DNA of 45,129 nt from CAZAFL01 sp964484465. Lineage in GTDB: Bacteria; Bacteroidota; Ignavibacteria; UBA10030; SZUA-254. Every line of letters starts with the position of its first letter. Within the stretch, counting starts at the first letter, position 1. This document shows positions 1 through 7,964 of this stretch, piece by piece. The stretch lies in NCBI GenBank assembly GCA_964484465.1, contig CAZAFL010000027.1, positions 1 to 45,129 of the forward strand, in the 5' to 3' direction. The position numbers and the translations under genes were made by a program. Below the pieces are notes generated by a model that did no database searches, was not told the origin of the DNA, and saw nothing but the letters and a program-made list of their open reading frames with translations.

Positions 1-3
1 TTG

Positions 4-78
4 TCGGAACGGCGGGATTTGAACCCGCGACCCCTTGCACCCCAAGCAAGTGCGCTAGCCGGGCTGCGCCACGTTCCG
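4..78 (-). tRNA. tRNA-Pro, anticodon GGG
   Basis: The minus strand folds into a complete cloverleaf. The acceptor stem CGGAACG pairs with CGTTCCG, followed by discriminator A. The D stem is GCGC/GCGC, the anticodon stem CTTGC/GCAAG has loop TTGGGGT (anticodon GGG, reading proline CCC), and the T arm is GCGGG-TTCAAAT-CCCGC. The CCA end is not encoded; the bases after the discriminator are CAA. The last codons of the GIY-YIG gene overlap its 5' half on the same strand, and a broken copy of that 5' half lies at 349-404. Confidence 0.96.
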
Positions 79-324
79 AGTGAATTGTTTTATTACTTTC
101 AATTCGTTCCAACCTTTTGGCGACTTTAAGAATCTTTCCCTTACAACTGCATCCCTTCGACTATCACAATCTTCTGTATAAATTAACCTCCAAGGCTTTC
201 CCGATTTCGTAAACTTCGAACCTCCGGAATTGTGACGCTGAATTCTCAGTTCTAAATTCTGCGTCTGGCCAATATAAAACCTATTTGTAGTTTCACTTTT
301 CAACACATATACGCAGTAAGACAC
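55..324 (-). CDS. Small GIY-YIG domain nuclease-like protein
   Basis: A single-domain GIY-YIG protein of about 89 residues, the kind annotated as UvrC-like or intron-endonuclease-like. Visible family features are VYVLKS followed by FYIGQT (the two strands of the GIY-YIG motif), the arginine in LELRIQRH, and the metal-binding glutamate in VVRERFLKS. The start is set at the GTG at 324-322, because GGGAGG lies 4 nt upstream; a GTG five codons further upstream would put that ribosome site inside the coding region. The TAG stop (55-57) falls in the D-loop of tRNA-Pro, so the last residues NVAQPG are read from tRNA sequence. Such proteins are often stand-alone genes of unknown role; homing or integration activity is inference from the flanking tRNA repeat. 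Confidence 0.85.
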   Translation of the reverse strand: MSYCVYVLKSETTNRFYIGQTQNLELRIQRHNSGGSKFTKSGKPWRLIYTEDCDSRRDAVVRERFLKSPKGWNELKVIKQFTRNVAQPG

Positions 325-348
325 ATTTCCTCCCTTCACCGTTTACAC

Positions 349-404
349 CAAGTGCGCTAGTTCCGAAGGAATCCCTTCGGGACCGGGCTGTGCCACGTTC
401 CGAG
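349..404 (-). pseudogene. Truncated tRNA-Pro copy (5' half only), interrupted
   Basis: 383-404 and 349-360 match the 5' half of the intact tRNA-Pro at 4-78: acceptor 5' strand, D arm and the first part of the anticodon stem, with one G/A difference in the D stem. The two matching blocks are split by an exact 22-bp insertion at 361-382 in the D loop. Beyond the sequence CACTTG the similarity stops, so no anticodon or 3' half exists. The fragment has the same orientation as the intact gene, so the two form a direct repeat around the GIY-YIG gene. It cannot make a functional tRNA. Confidence 0.85.
361..382. repeat. 22-bp palindromic insertion in the tRNA-Pro fragment
   Basis: Comparison with the intact tRNA shows that exactly these 22 bp are extra between GCTAG and CCGGGCTG. 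On the minus strand the insert contains CCGAAGG-GATT-CCTTCGG, a 7-bp stem with a 4-nt loop. It looks like a miniature palindromic element. I do not see another clear copy in this window. Confidence 0.7.
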
Positions 405-452
405 TAATTTCTTATAGAGAGATGTGGTGGGAGTAGAACGGACAGACCCGGT

Positions 453-848
453 TTACGTCAACCTGACAAGCAATTCCTCGAGAAACTGTTTTATCTCAAC
501 CATGTCACGCTGGGCACGATTTTCAACGGGCTTCATCGGCGTTTGTTCGGGAAGCGTCGTTTCAGAAATCAATTCTAATTGCTCTCCAGATTCACTGTCG
601 GGCACGTACGTCTGCAACACCTGTTTAGCTCCTTCAATCGTATATCGTTCCTCGCGTAGCAGTCGTTTGATAAATAATATCAGTTTAATATCCCGGTTCG
701 TGTAGATCCGGTTGCCGGCGCGGTTCTTCGCAGGCTTAAGCTGTTCAAACTCCGACTCCCAGTAACGCAAGACATACTGTTCAAGGTCGGCGATCTTGCT
801 TACTTCGCTGATCGAATAATACAATTTCTTAATCCCAAGCTGCTTCAT
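453..848 (-). CDS. MerR-family transcriptional regulator
   Basis: 131 residues. The N-terminal winged helix-turn-helix of the MerR type spans about residues 10-80: YSISEVSKIADLEQYVLRYW, then the wing with NRAGNRIYTNRDI, then a helix IKRLLREERYTIEGAKQVLQ. There is no visible effector domain or metal-binding cysteine set. The C-terminus is a short acidic linker and a helix. The ATG at 848 has GAGG 9 nt upstream. It is the last gene of an acpS-direction run and lies just before the broken tRNA-Pro, so merR followed by tRNA-Pro was probably the ancestral order. Its target cannot be told from the sequence. Confidence 0.85.
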   Translation of the reverse strand: MKQLGIKKLYYSISEVSKIADLEQYVLRYWESEFEQLKPAKNRAGNRIYTNRDIKLILFIKRLLREERYTIEGAKQVLQTYVPDSESGEQLELISETTLPEQTPMKPVENRAQRDMVEIKQFLEELLVRLT

Positions 849-957
849 GACCGATTACCTCGTGTTGAAATATCGTGGATTCAATCATCAAAAATAATAA
901 ATTTATGGGGGAAACGCAATAGCTAATATCCTTAACTACTTCGGAAAAATCAACCAA

Positions 958-1335
958 TTATGTTGATACAGGCTCAATAATTGCCATAGCAACAACAATC
1001 GACTCCGAATGGGAAATTGAAACAAGCACTTTGGTATCCTTCAATAATTCCTTCACCTGACCGTACAGAATAACCGATGGTTTACCTGAAGAATCATTTT
1101 TTACTTCGATGTCCTTCCAGCGGAACCCGCCGCTCCATCCTGTTGCCATTGCCTTTGCGACTGCCTCCTTCACCGCGAACCGGGCGGCAATATGATGCGT
1201 GGTGTTCTTGCGCGAGCGGGCGTACACAAGTTCCTGCGTCGTAAACACTTTCTCGAGGAACGCATCCCCCCACTCATCTATCGACCGCTGGATGCGGGGG
1301 ATTTCAACGACATCGATGCCGGTGCCTTTAATCAT
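958..1335 (-). CDS. acpS: Holo-[acyl-carrier-protein] synthase
   Basis: 125 residues, normal for AcpS. The enzyme transfers 4'-phosphopantetheine from CoA to a serine of acyl carrier protein, making it active in fatty acid synthesis. The family signature is clear: GTGIDVVEIPRI at the N-terminus with the Mg-binding aspartate at residue 8, and ARFAVKEAVAKAM with the conserved glutamate near residue 57. ISHSESIVVAMAI closes the fold. The start ATG lies 6 nt after the stop of the upstream HAD gene, so the two are probably co-transcribed. Confidence 0.93.
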   Translation of the reverse strand: MIKGTGIDVVEIPRIQRSIDEWGDAFLEKVFTTQELVYARSRKNTTHHIAARFAVKEAVAKAMATGWSGGFRWKDIEVKNDSSGKPSVILYGQVKELLKDTKVLVSISHSESIVVAMAIIEPVST

Positions 1336-1341
1336 TGCTCA

Positions 1342-2028
1342 TTACTTTGCTTTGTTCTGTTGTTCGATAATATGAAGCAGCTCCTTGACATCACTGACTT
1401 CAAAATCCGCATGAGTTTCAACGGTTCCGAACGTATCACCATAACGGGCGAACACGGTCTTCATGCCGATGTTTGCCGCACCGACCATATCCCGTTCCGC
1501 CCAATCGCCGACCATTAAGGCCTCCTCCGGCTTCACCCTGAGCAGCTCAAGGGCTTTCCTGAAAGGACCGGGGTTTGGCTTCCGTTCTCCGGTATCATCG
1601 AACGTAACGACGCTATGGAAAATATGATGAAAATTCAGATAACACAATCGCAGCCATGCTTCACGTGCCGGGGCATCGGAGACGACCGCAAGCCTCAATC
1701 CGCGCTTCAGCAGCTCCATCAGGGTCATATACACATGTGGATACGGAACGAGAGCTGCCTCACGCGCCCTCCGGTAGGAAATAATCCCGGCGGAGAGAAT
1801 TTTATAATTTACTTTCTTAAATACATCATAAAGCAGCTGGTCGAAGACATTCTGAAATTCAATGCCCCGTTCTTTGTAAATTGCATCGATCCTTGCTTTC
1901 ACTTCCTCGGGAGTAAGATTGAGCCCTGCGTCGATCATCGCATGGATAGCAGCATCGACTGCCTGTCGCTTCATCGCCATGAAATCGACGAGAGTATTAT
2001 CGAGGTCGAAAATGACTGCTTTTATCAT
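1342..2028 (-). CDS. HAD-superfamily (subfamily IA) hydrolase
   Basis: 228 residues from the chosen ATG at 2028. A TTG eight codons upstream would add residues before the first conserved strand, which is less likely. HAD motif I is FDLDNTLVDF (nucleophile D8, D10), motif II VVSDAP, motif III the lysine in GERKPNPG, and motif IV VGDWAERDMVGA. A helical cap between motifs I and II makes it subfamily IA, as in phosphoglycolate phosphatase and YjjG-type enzymes. The substrate is probably a small phosphorylated metabolite but cannot be assigned. It is followed 6 nt later by acpS. A TATAAT box lies upstream on the minus strand at 2095-2100, without a convincing -35. Confidence 0.85.
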   Translation of the reverse strand: MIKAVIFDLDNTLVDFMAMKRQAVDAAIHAMIDAGLNLTPEEVKARIDAIYKERGIEFQNVFDQLLYDVFKKVNYKILSAGIISYRRAREAALVPYPHVYMTLMELLKRGLRLAVVSDAPAREAWLRLCYLNFHHIFHSVVTFDDTGERKPNPGPFRKALELLRVKPEEALMVGDWAERDMVGAANIGMKTVFARYGDTFGTVETHADFEVSDVKELLHIIEQQNKAK

Positions 2029-2182
2029 TCGTGATGAAGTGTACAAAATCAATCACTGATATGCAAAACACCCAAACCAAAACTTCCGGCGTACATTATA
2101 ATAAAACGATGCGTTGAATTGCCCTCTGTGAAGCATAGGGAGGAATGGATACCTGAAGATTTTCTTCTTGCTTGAATTCCAG

Positions 2183-2210
2183 TTGTTTGTTACCTTACCG
2201 AAGTTAAAAT
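2183..2210 (+). promoter_or_regulatory. Possible promoter for the TPR membrane protein
   Basis: TTGTTT, 16 nt, TAAAAT, about 110 nt before the TTG start of the plus-strand gene. It sits in the divergent intergenic stretch 2029-2321, which otherwise holds no gene except a possible 20-codon leader ORF at 2263-2325. The match is moderate. Confidence 0.3.
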
Positions 2211-2321
2211 ACAGGCTGTTGGAGTAGTTGCAGGCAAAACAATCTTACATGGGCTGATTCTTATGAGAATTATTCCGATTTTTTTCGTGGTCATAACTCA
2301 TCTAATTTACTTCCAACCACA

Positions 2322-4010
2322 TTGACAAACCAAGTTCCTGAATTTAATGTTTTCAAGGTCAAGGACAGATACATCTACTTCCTTTTACTTATCGCAGGAG
2401 CCGCTCTTTACTTTAGGACTATCTTCTTTCAGTATACAAATTATGATGATTATCTGTTGATCGTCAAGAACAGCGACTTGCTAGGCGATCTCAGGAATCT
2501 TCCCCGGCTGTTTACTCTTGACGTTTTCATTTCACAACCCAACCAGACTCTCTTCTACCGTCCGATAATGAACCTCTCACTTATGCTGGACGCTCAAATC
2601 GCCGGTACGGAACTCTGGATGTATCACCAGACAAACATTCTGCTGCACATACTGTGCGCCATATTGATTTTTCGGTTTCTTCGTTCATCGCTTGTACCAA
2701 TCACGGTTGCCGGACTCGCCTCACTGATATTTATTGTTCATCCATTGTTGTCCTCGGCGGTCGCCTGGATTCCCGGCAGGAACGATTCTCTTCTGGCTCT
2801 GTTCGTCTTACTCACGATCTCCTCCTTTAAATCGTATCTTGAAAAGCAGTCCTGGAAAACATTAGCTCTCCATGTGCTCTCATTTTTTCTTTCGTTACTC
2901 ACGAAGGAGACTGCAATTGCTCTTCCTCTTGTATGTTTGCTGTACGTAATACTTGTGTGGGGTCAACGCATCAGATTTCAGAGCAGCCTGCCTGTTGCTG
3001 CCACATGGACTGTTATGATTTCAGCATATCTGCTGCTCCGGAGTAATATTCATCAAAACCTTATATCTAACCAAACTATCGTCCAGAGCTTATCTAACGG
3101 GGTTGAATACATCCCTGCAATACTACTCTATCTAAAGAAAGTCTTTTTTCCGTTTAGTTTTTCAATCTATCCTAATCTTATCGATGATTATGCCTGGTGG
3201 CACGGCGTTGCTGTGATCACCGTGTCAGTTCTTTTTATTCTAACGGGCGGCCGAGAAAAGAAGCTCGTTCTGTGGGGGGTCCTGTGGTTCGTTATCTTTC
3301 TCCTGCCGAGTATTTTAACTGGTAACATCTATCACGAACACCGCGCGTATGTTCCCTTCATCGGAATGATATTCGCCTTTGCTTACCATCCTGCCATGAG
3401 GAAATTTGATGGTGCAAAGTCACTACACGTCGCACTCGCTGTCATCCTCCTTGTGATTCTTGCATCAGTGTCGTTCGTTCACGCAGGGAGTTTCAGCAAC
3501 CGGTGGAGCTATGTCAGAGATGCCTACCTCCACTCTCCAAGTATGGACGACTCTTATATTGCCATAAGCGGATACTTCATGGACGAGCATAATTATGAAG
3601 GCGCTGAGCGTGTCATTCTTGAGGGAATCCGGAAAAACAATACGATGAAAGGTGTATATCGCATGCTCGGCGATATCTATGCTTCCCGTAAGGAGTACGC
3701 GAAGAGTGAAAATGCATATCGTATAGCGCTTTCACTGGACTCGCTGGACCTCCAGACGCGTATTAATTACGGCACTCTTTGCATTACTATGGGAAGGAAT
3801 GAGGACGCAGAGAGATTGTGGCGCACAACAATTGAAATGAATCCAGATTATCTTCTCGGATATTACTATCTGGCAAACTTTTATTTACGGAACAGGGATG
3901 ACCCAAACCTGGCCTACTCGTATGTCAAAAAAATGGAAGCACGAGGGAATAAAGTCATGCCCGAACTGGTGCTCGCAATTACCTCACATCCCAAATTCAG
4001 GCAACAATAG
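2322..4010 (+). CDS. Multi-pass membrane protein with C-terminal TPR repeats (TMTC/GT-C-like)
   Basis: 562 residues. A first membrane helix (about 18-33) is followed by FQYTNYDDYLLIVKN and FYRPIMNLSLMLD, then YHQTNILLHILCA. This is the pattern of TMTC/PMT-like GT-C fold proteins, where the acidic residues of the first loop are catalytic. About ten membrane helices end near residue 395. The tail (about 400-560) holds TPR units such as YRMLGDIYASRKEYAKSENA and IEMNPDYLLGYYYLANFYL. The likely role is a membrane glycosyltransferase, or a scaffold of that fold; donor and acceptor are unknown. The start is the first in-frame TTG; no ATG or GTG lies near. The TTG overlaps the TGA of a preceding short ORF (TTGA). 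It converges on the minus-strand gene at 4080. Confidence 0.75.
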   Translation: MTNQVPEFNVFKVKDRYIYFLLLIAGAALYFRTIFFQYTNYDDYLLIVKNSDLLGDLRNLPRLFTLDVFISQPNQTLFYRPIMNLSLMLDAQIAGTELWMYHQTNILLHILCAILIFRFLRSSLVPITVAGLASLIFIVHPLLSSAVAWIPGRNDSLLALFVLLTISSFKSYLEKQSWKTLALHVLSFFLSLLTKETAIALPLVCLLYVILVWGQRIRFQSSLPVAATWTVMISAYLLLRSNIHQNLISNQTIVQSLSNGVEYIPAILLYLKKVFFPFSFSIYPNLIDDYAWWHGVAVITVSVLFILTGGREKKLVLWGVLWFVIFLLPSILTGNIYHEHRAYVPFIGMIFAFAYHPAMRKFDGAKSLHVALAVILLVILASVSFVHAGSFSNRWSYVRDAYLHSPSMDDSYIAISGYFMDEHNYEGAERVILEGIRKNNTMKGVYRMLGDIYASRKEYAKSENAYRIALSLDSLDLQTRINYGTLCITMGRNEDAERLWRTTIEMNPDYLLGYYYLANFYLRNRDDPNLAYSYVKKMEARGNKVMPELVLAITSHPKFRQQ

Positions 4011-4079
4011 AGATACCACTCGATTGAGACCTGTTCCTTGAAGACCCTCGATGCCGACGTGAAAGGGAAGGAAGAAGAA

Positions 4080-4349
4080 TCATTTCTGTTTCGCAAACCT
4101 TGCCTGCTCATCTTCGATGTACTTGCGAAGAGCCGGTTTGATAAATACAGCATCGAGCCCGATCTCTGAAAGCGCCAGTGCGAGCACCGACGCTTTACGC
4201 ATGTCATGCAGCCGTTTGTTTACGACAAGCACTTTTTGGTCTTTAAGGATACAGTAACCTCCGTCAAAATCTCCCTTCTCATACCGAAGCTGGATTCCAA
4301 GTTGACCTGTTAGTTCCTCAAGGTCTTTCAGAAGCTGTGCGTAATCCAT
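4080..4349 (-). CDS. Conserved-looking hypothetical protein, 89 aa
   Basis: I do not recognise the family. It is a small soluble protein with no signal peptide or membrane helix. The pattern MDYAQLLKDLEELTGQLGI, a beta segment YCILKDQKVLVVNKRL, and a helical C-terminus ending in a charged stretch suggest a compact alpha/beta fold. It lies 66 nt before (downstream side of) the GT39-like gene on the same strand and may be its last operon partner. Codon use looks like that of its neighbours and the frame is intact, so I take it as real. Confidence 0.7.
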   Translation of the reverse strand: MDYAQLLKDLEELTGQLGIQLRYEKGDFDGGYCILKDQKVLVVNKRLHDMRKASVLALALSEIGLDAVFIKPALRKYIEDEQARFAKQK

Positions 4350-4415
4350 ACGATATCAAATTAGTTGAATTCGGGGGACAAGAGAGAATAGACATTTACC
4401 ATAACCATTCGTTCT

Positions 4416-6911
4416 TCACTCCATGAAAGAGCGGGTTTTCAGGTACTCTATCCTCCCGCGGGCAAAGGTGTTATCCGGCTCAAGCGAGATTACCTGCTGA
4501 TATGTTTGAGTCGCAGACGGGAAAAGAGAACGCCGTTCGAACATATCGGCAATGAATAAAAGCGCCGTCGTATTCCTGTGATCTTCACCGAGCGCTCTCT
4601 CGGCTTCATCGAGCGCTTCTTCATTAAGTTCTATTTTGCTGTATACATTTGCAAGAGAAAAATGAAGGCGGCTTCGTTCGAGATTATTGTTGCAACGGGC
4701 AAGGGAATCAATGATAGTTCTCACACGTCCGAAAGCAGTAACAACCGGATTGACTGCATCGATCACCTCAAGTCGCTTCAGATAGTGGAATGCGCGTGCA
4801 GTATCGCCGAGCTGTAGCGCATAATGGAATCCCCATAACAAACCGACGAAATAGGATGAATCAGATTGAAGAGAAGCGTTGAGGATTGTCGTCGCACGTT
4901 TGTAGTAACCGGACTTCCAGTATGAGGAAGCGACATCATACAACTTAATCGACTGTTCCTCGGTGTTCTTCGACGATTGTGCCTTGAGAAAGAGTTCCAT
5001 CGCCTGTAGTTGAAATCGCGCAAGGACGATATACGACCCTACCTGCGGGAGGGTGACAAAACGGCGAAACTGTTCCACCGCAGCATCTCTATCCCCCTTT
5101 TGAGCATACGCAATAATAAGCTGATAGATCAATTGAGGCTGTTCCTGCGCAAGTGTTAACCCTTTGTTCAGGAGCAGGATTGCGCCATCATAATTTCCGC
5201 TCATGATTTGCTCCCGACCCAGGCGGAGAAACCCGCTTGCGGTGGTGGTATCTTGTCGTTGAACAATTGTCAGGTTATCCGGCGGAGATACGAGAAAGCG
5301 TGAATGAATTTTCAGAAGAACAAGGTTCGCCACCCTGTGTACTTCCTCGAACCATAACCTTGATGATTCGCTCATCAAAAATTCATACACTTTTAAATCC
5401 TGCCATCGAATTGGTGCAAGAATGTAATTCACCCGGTGGTCACGAATCAATTTTTCAAAGAGGGGAAGAGGGATTCCGGGGTCGAGTTCCATCACCTGCC
5501 GGTCTCCCACCACAACAGCAAGTTCCTTTGAAGGACTCGCAATCGTTTCCCCCTCCGGAATATTCTGTTGTATCCAACTGCCGAGGAGCGTCCATGGCTG
5601 TGTGAATATGGAAGGATAGCTCGTAAGCTTTTGTAAGGATTGATAAAAATCCAGGGGCGAGCGCTGATACGCTATGTTCGCTTTGAGAATGTTGTAGATT
5701 CCGGAAACATTCGGAAGCATGAGAACAACAGTTATTCCCACCACGGTGGTCAGCCTCATACGCGGAACCAGGTTGAACCTCTGCGTCATAAGCCATTTTC
5801 CCGCGAGGACAACATAAAAGATCATCAACGGAAGCAACGGAACGAGAAAACGAATATCGTGCACGGGATATGCAAGAATAACGCCGAGGTAGAAAACGAC
5901 AAACAATAACCTGAGTAAGGATATGGTGGATGTTCGGCGATCCCTGTATATTCCAATGAACATGAGGCCTGCGGACAGGAAAATAATAATAACCTTACAA
6001 TTCTCGACAAGGGATTGGATCATTTTGTCCAATGTAGATACTTCCGCAATGAGGTTGACCTGATGAGAGGCAGACAGAGGATAGAACAACATTCCACCAA
6101 GCTGTGAGGCATACTCCTTAAAATTGAGCCACATACGAAGCGCAAACTCATTCACGATGGACGCTTCAGGAGAAGTTACAAAATGTTCAAACACCAGGGA
6201 GAGATTCCCACGCTGCGACCCCTGCGTTGCGTTAAGGGCGTACTTATTTCTCATGTACCAGAGAAAGAGCGCAGCGAGACAAAAGAACAGCAAGGTCGCC
6301 GCTCGTTTTCGCTGCTTGTTCATTAGCAAATATATCACAACCGCGGCAACCATCGCAATACCGACTTCCCTCTCCAGCGCTACTGCTGCGACAGTGAGTA
6401 TCATAAGAGCTGCATTGACTTTACTCCCTCCTTCACCGTAGCCCTGCCGTTCACATAAAACAAACGTCAAAAGGATTAAGACGATAAACGGGATTTCCGA
6501 AAGGGCCTCAGAAGAGTACAGCAGCACCAACGGGTTAAGAGAGAACAGCAGAACAGCAACAGCCGCCGCGGTGATACCAATAGTCGAGGAAATCCAACGA
6601 TACATCAATACAATAGCGAGAACACCCCATAAGAGTGTCCATACTTTAACAGCGACAACGGAAAGAGGGAAAAAGAATTCTATCGGCGCGAGCAATACCG
6701 CATACAATGGCGCATGAATCACATACCGATCATGGTCCGGCTGAGTGACGTCGATAAAACCCTTCCCCTGAGCAATTGAGGTTCCCCAGATAACATACCT
6801 CGTGCTGTCGGGCGTATATAACGAAAGATCGTTCAGCCGTAATATGCCGGCAGCGGCGAAAACCAGGCATATCAGAATAAGACCGGAATGACGTTTCAGA
6901 TACTTGTGCAG
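4416..6911 (-). CDS. GT39/ArnT-like membrane glycosyltransferase with C-terminal TPR domain; start codon unclear
   Basis: About 830 residues. The first membrane helix is LILICLVFAAAGIL, followed by the loop LYTPDSTRYVIWGTSIAQG, with an acidic residue where PMT/ArnT family enzymes have their catalytic aspartate, then HAPLYAVLLAPIEFF and about ten more helices to roughly residue 420. The C-terminal 300 residues hold TPR units (for example AILLLNKGLTLAQ, TYQQVISLEPDNTFARGR). The predicted role is sugar transfer from a lipid carrier at the periplasmic face. The only normal start is GTG at 6722, but that would delete the first helix and acidic loop. The frame is open upstream to a TGA at 6924-6926, with no ATG, GTG or TTG; CTG at 6911 is used here as a working start. 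That TGA is the stop of the upstream gene, which is in the same frame. Confidence 0.75.
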   Translation of the reverse strand: MHKYLKRHSGLILICLVFAAAGILRLNDLSLYTPDSTRYVIWGTSIAQGKGFIDVTQPDHDRYVIHAPLYAVLLAPIEFFFPLSVVAVKVWTLLWGVLAIVLMYRWISSTIGITAAAVAVLLFSLNPLVLLYSSEALSEIPFIVLILLTFVLCERQGYGEGGSKVNAALMILTVAAVALEREVGIAMVAAVVIYLLMNKQRKRAATLLFFCLAALFLWYMRNKYALNATQGSQRGNLSLVFEHFVTSPEASIVNEFALRMWLNFKEYASQLGGMLFYPLSASHQVNLIAEVSTLDKMIQSLVENCKVIIIFLSAGLMFIGIYRDRRTSTISLLRLLFVVFYLGVILAYPVHDIRFLVPLLPLMIFYVVLAGKWLMTQRFNLVPRMRLTTVVGITVVLMLPNVSGIYNILKANIAYQRSPLDFYQSLQKLTSYPSIFTQPWTLLGSWIQQNIPEGETIASPSKELAVVVGDRQVMELDPGIPLPLFEKLIRDHRVNYILAPIRWQDLKVYEFLMSESSRLWFEEVHRVANLVLLKIHSRFLVSPPDNLTIVQRQDTTTASGFLRLGREQIMSGNYDGAILLLNKGLTLAQEQPQLIYQLIIAYAQKGDRDAAVEQFRRFVTLPQVGSYIVLARFQLQAMELFLKAQSSKNTEEQSIKLYDVASSYWKSGYYKRATTILNASLQSDSSYFVGLLWGFHYALQLGDTARAFHYLKRLEVIDAVNPVVTAFGRVRTIIDSLARCNNNLERSRLHFSLANVYSKIELNEEALDEAERALGEDHRNTTALLFIADMFERRSLFPSATQTYQQVISLEPDNTFARGRIEYLKTRSFME

Positions 6912-6923
6912 GAGAGCGCCTAT

Positions 6924-7445
6924 TCAGGAAACGATTCGTGGAGAAAGCCGCATCGGACGAAAAACGGCAAGCGCGATAATTGTATAATAACTCAGCAGGG
7001 CAATCATCGGAACTCCGGCAAGCGCACCGAGTCGGTGAATAAAAAGCTTTCGGAACTCGACAAGGTCATTCGACCCGGTGACATCGAGGTACCACATTTT
7101 CATATCGAGAACCATCGTGTAGATTTCTACCGGAGAAAAAAGATAGAATAACATAGCACTCATCATCAGCCATCCGTGCTCTTTCAAGCGAAGGTTGGTC
7201 GTTCTTAGGAAAATAACGCTGCAAATCCATACAACAATATACGAATAATTAACAACTAACGAGCTCTGGGCAATTAATGAAAATACCGTCCGTTCCACAT
7301 AGGGATGAATATTGGGTTTGAAATCAAGAGTTCCTGTTTGAAGGAGGTCAAATCCGATCATCGCCCGCACGTTGAGACCACCAAGCCAGCAGAGCGCAGC
7401 AATGATGAGAATAAGAAAGGATATTTTCGCCGTGCGCGATTCCAT
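6924..7445 (-). CDS. Hypothetical integral membrane protein
   Basis: 173 residues with about four membrane helices: residues 8-28 (FLILIIAALCWLGGL), 58-80, 92-110 (WLMMSAMLFYLFSPVEIYT) and 140-163 (VPMIALLSYYTIIALAVF). No family is recognised and no catalytic motif is visible. It lies directly upstream of the GT39-like gene in the same reading frame, separated only by TGA, so it may be a partner subunit of that enzyme or the two may once have been joined. Function unknown. Confidence 0.65.
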   Translation of the reverse strand: MESRTAKISFLILIIAALCWLGGLNVRAMIGFDLLQTGTLDFKPNIHPYVERTVFSLIAQSSLVVNYSYIVVWICSVIFLRTTNLRLKEHGWLMMSAMLFYLFSPVEIYTMVLDMKMWYLDVTGSNDLVEFRKLFIHRLGALAGVPMIALLSYYTIIALAVFRPMRLSPRIVS

Positions 7446-7532
7446 TTTCGGAAATCAACTTAAAGCTTTTTTGCGAGAGTTGCAAGAGGTTTGAAAACAT
7501 CTTCTGTCTGCCGACAACACGGTCGGATCATA

Positions 7533-7955
7533 CTACGGTGCTTTCTTTCTGTCAAGCTTATAGTTTTTTATCCAGGTTAGTTCATAGAGAAGTGCAAGCA
7601 GGTTATTCATGCCGTCACGGGAAAGAGAAAAGAAACTGGAGAGGAAATGTTGCTTTATTTCCTCCGGTGCTTCTTTCACAAGTGTCCGGAGCAGGGAAGA
7701 AGCTTTTTCCAGGTTTTCCTTAAATTCAGCTGAAAGTTTCACCGTATCTTCGCTGCCGGTTCCAGTTCTCTTGAGAATAGTATTCGCGTTTGAAACAAAC
7801 TTGGCAAGGAAGAGGATATCATCAAACAATCGTTCCATAGTTCGTGTTGCAGCCAAATCCACGAGCACCCCCACTTCATCACGAAACCGGAATTTTCGGT
7901 GTGTATATTCCTCAACGGTGTCGAGATACGTCTCCGTTTCTTTGCGAATATTCAT
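7533..7955 (-). CDS. Hypothetical helical protein downstream of the histidine kinase
   Basis: 140 residues, almost all predicted helix, with no signal peptide or membrane segment. I do not recognise a family. Charged helices such as YLDTVEEYTHRKFRFRDEV and FKENLEKASSLLRTLVKEA suggest a helical bundle. Its ATG at 7955 is 9 nt after the stop of the sensor kinase gene, so the two are very likely co-transcribed, and it may act with that kinase. No receiver or output domain is visible in it. Confidence 0.65.
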   Translation of the reverse strand: MNIRKETETYLDTVEEYTHRKFRFRDEVGVLVDLAATRTMERLFDDILFLAKFVSNANTILKRTGTGSEDTVKLSAEFKENLEKASSLLRTLVKEAPEEIKQHFLSSFFSLSRDGMNNLLALLYELTWIKNYKLDRKKAP

Positions 7956-7964
7956 GCTCCTTCA

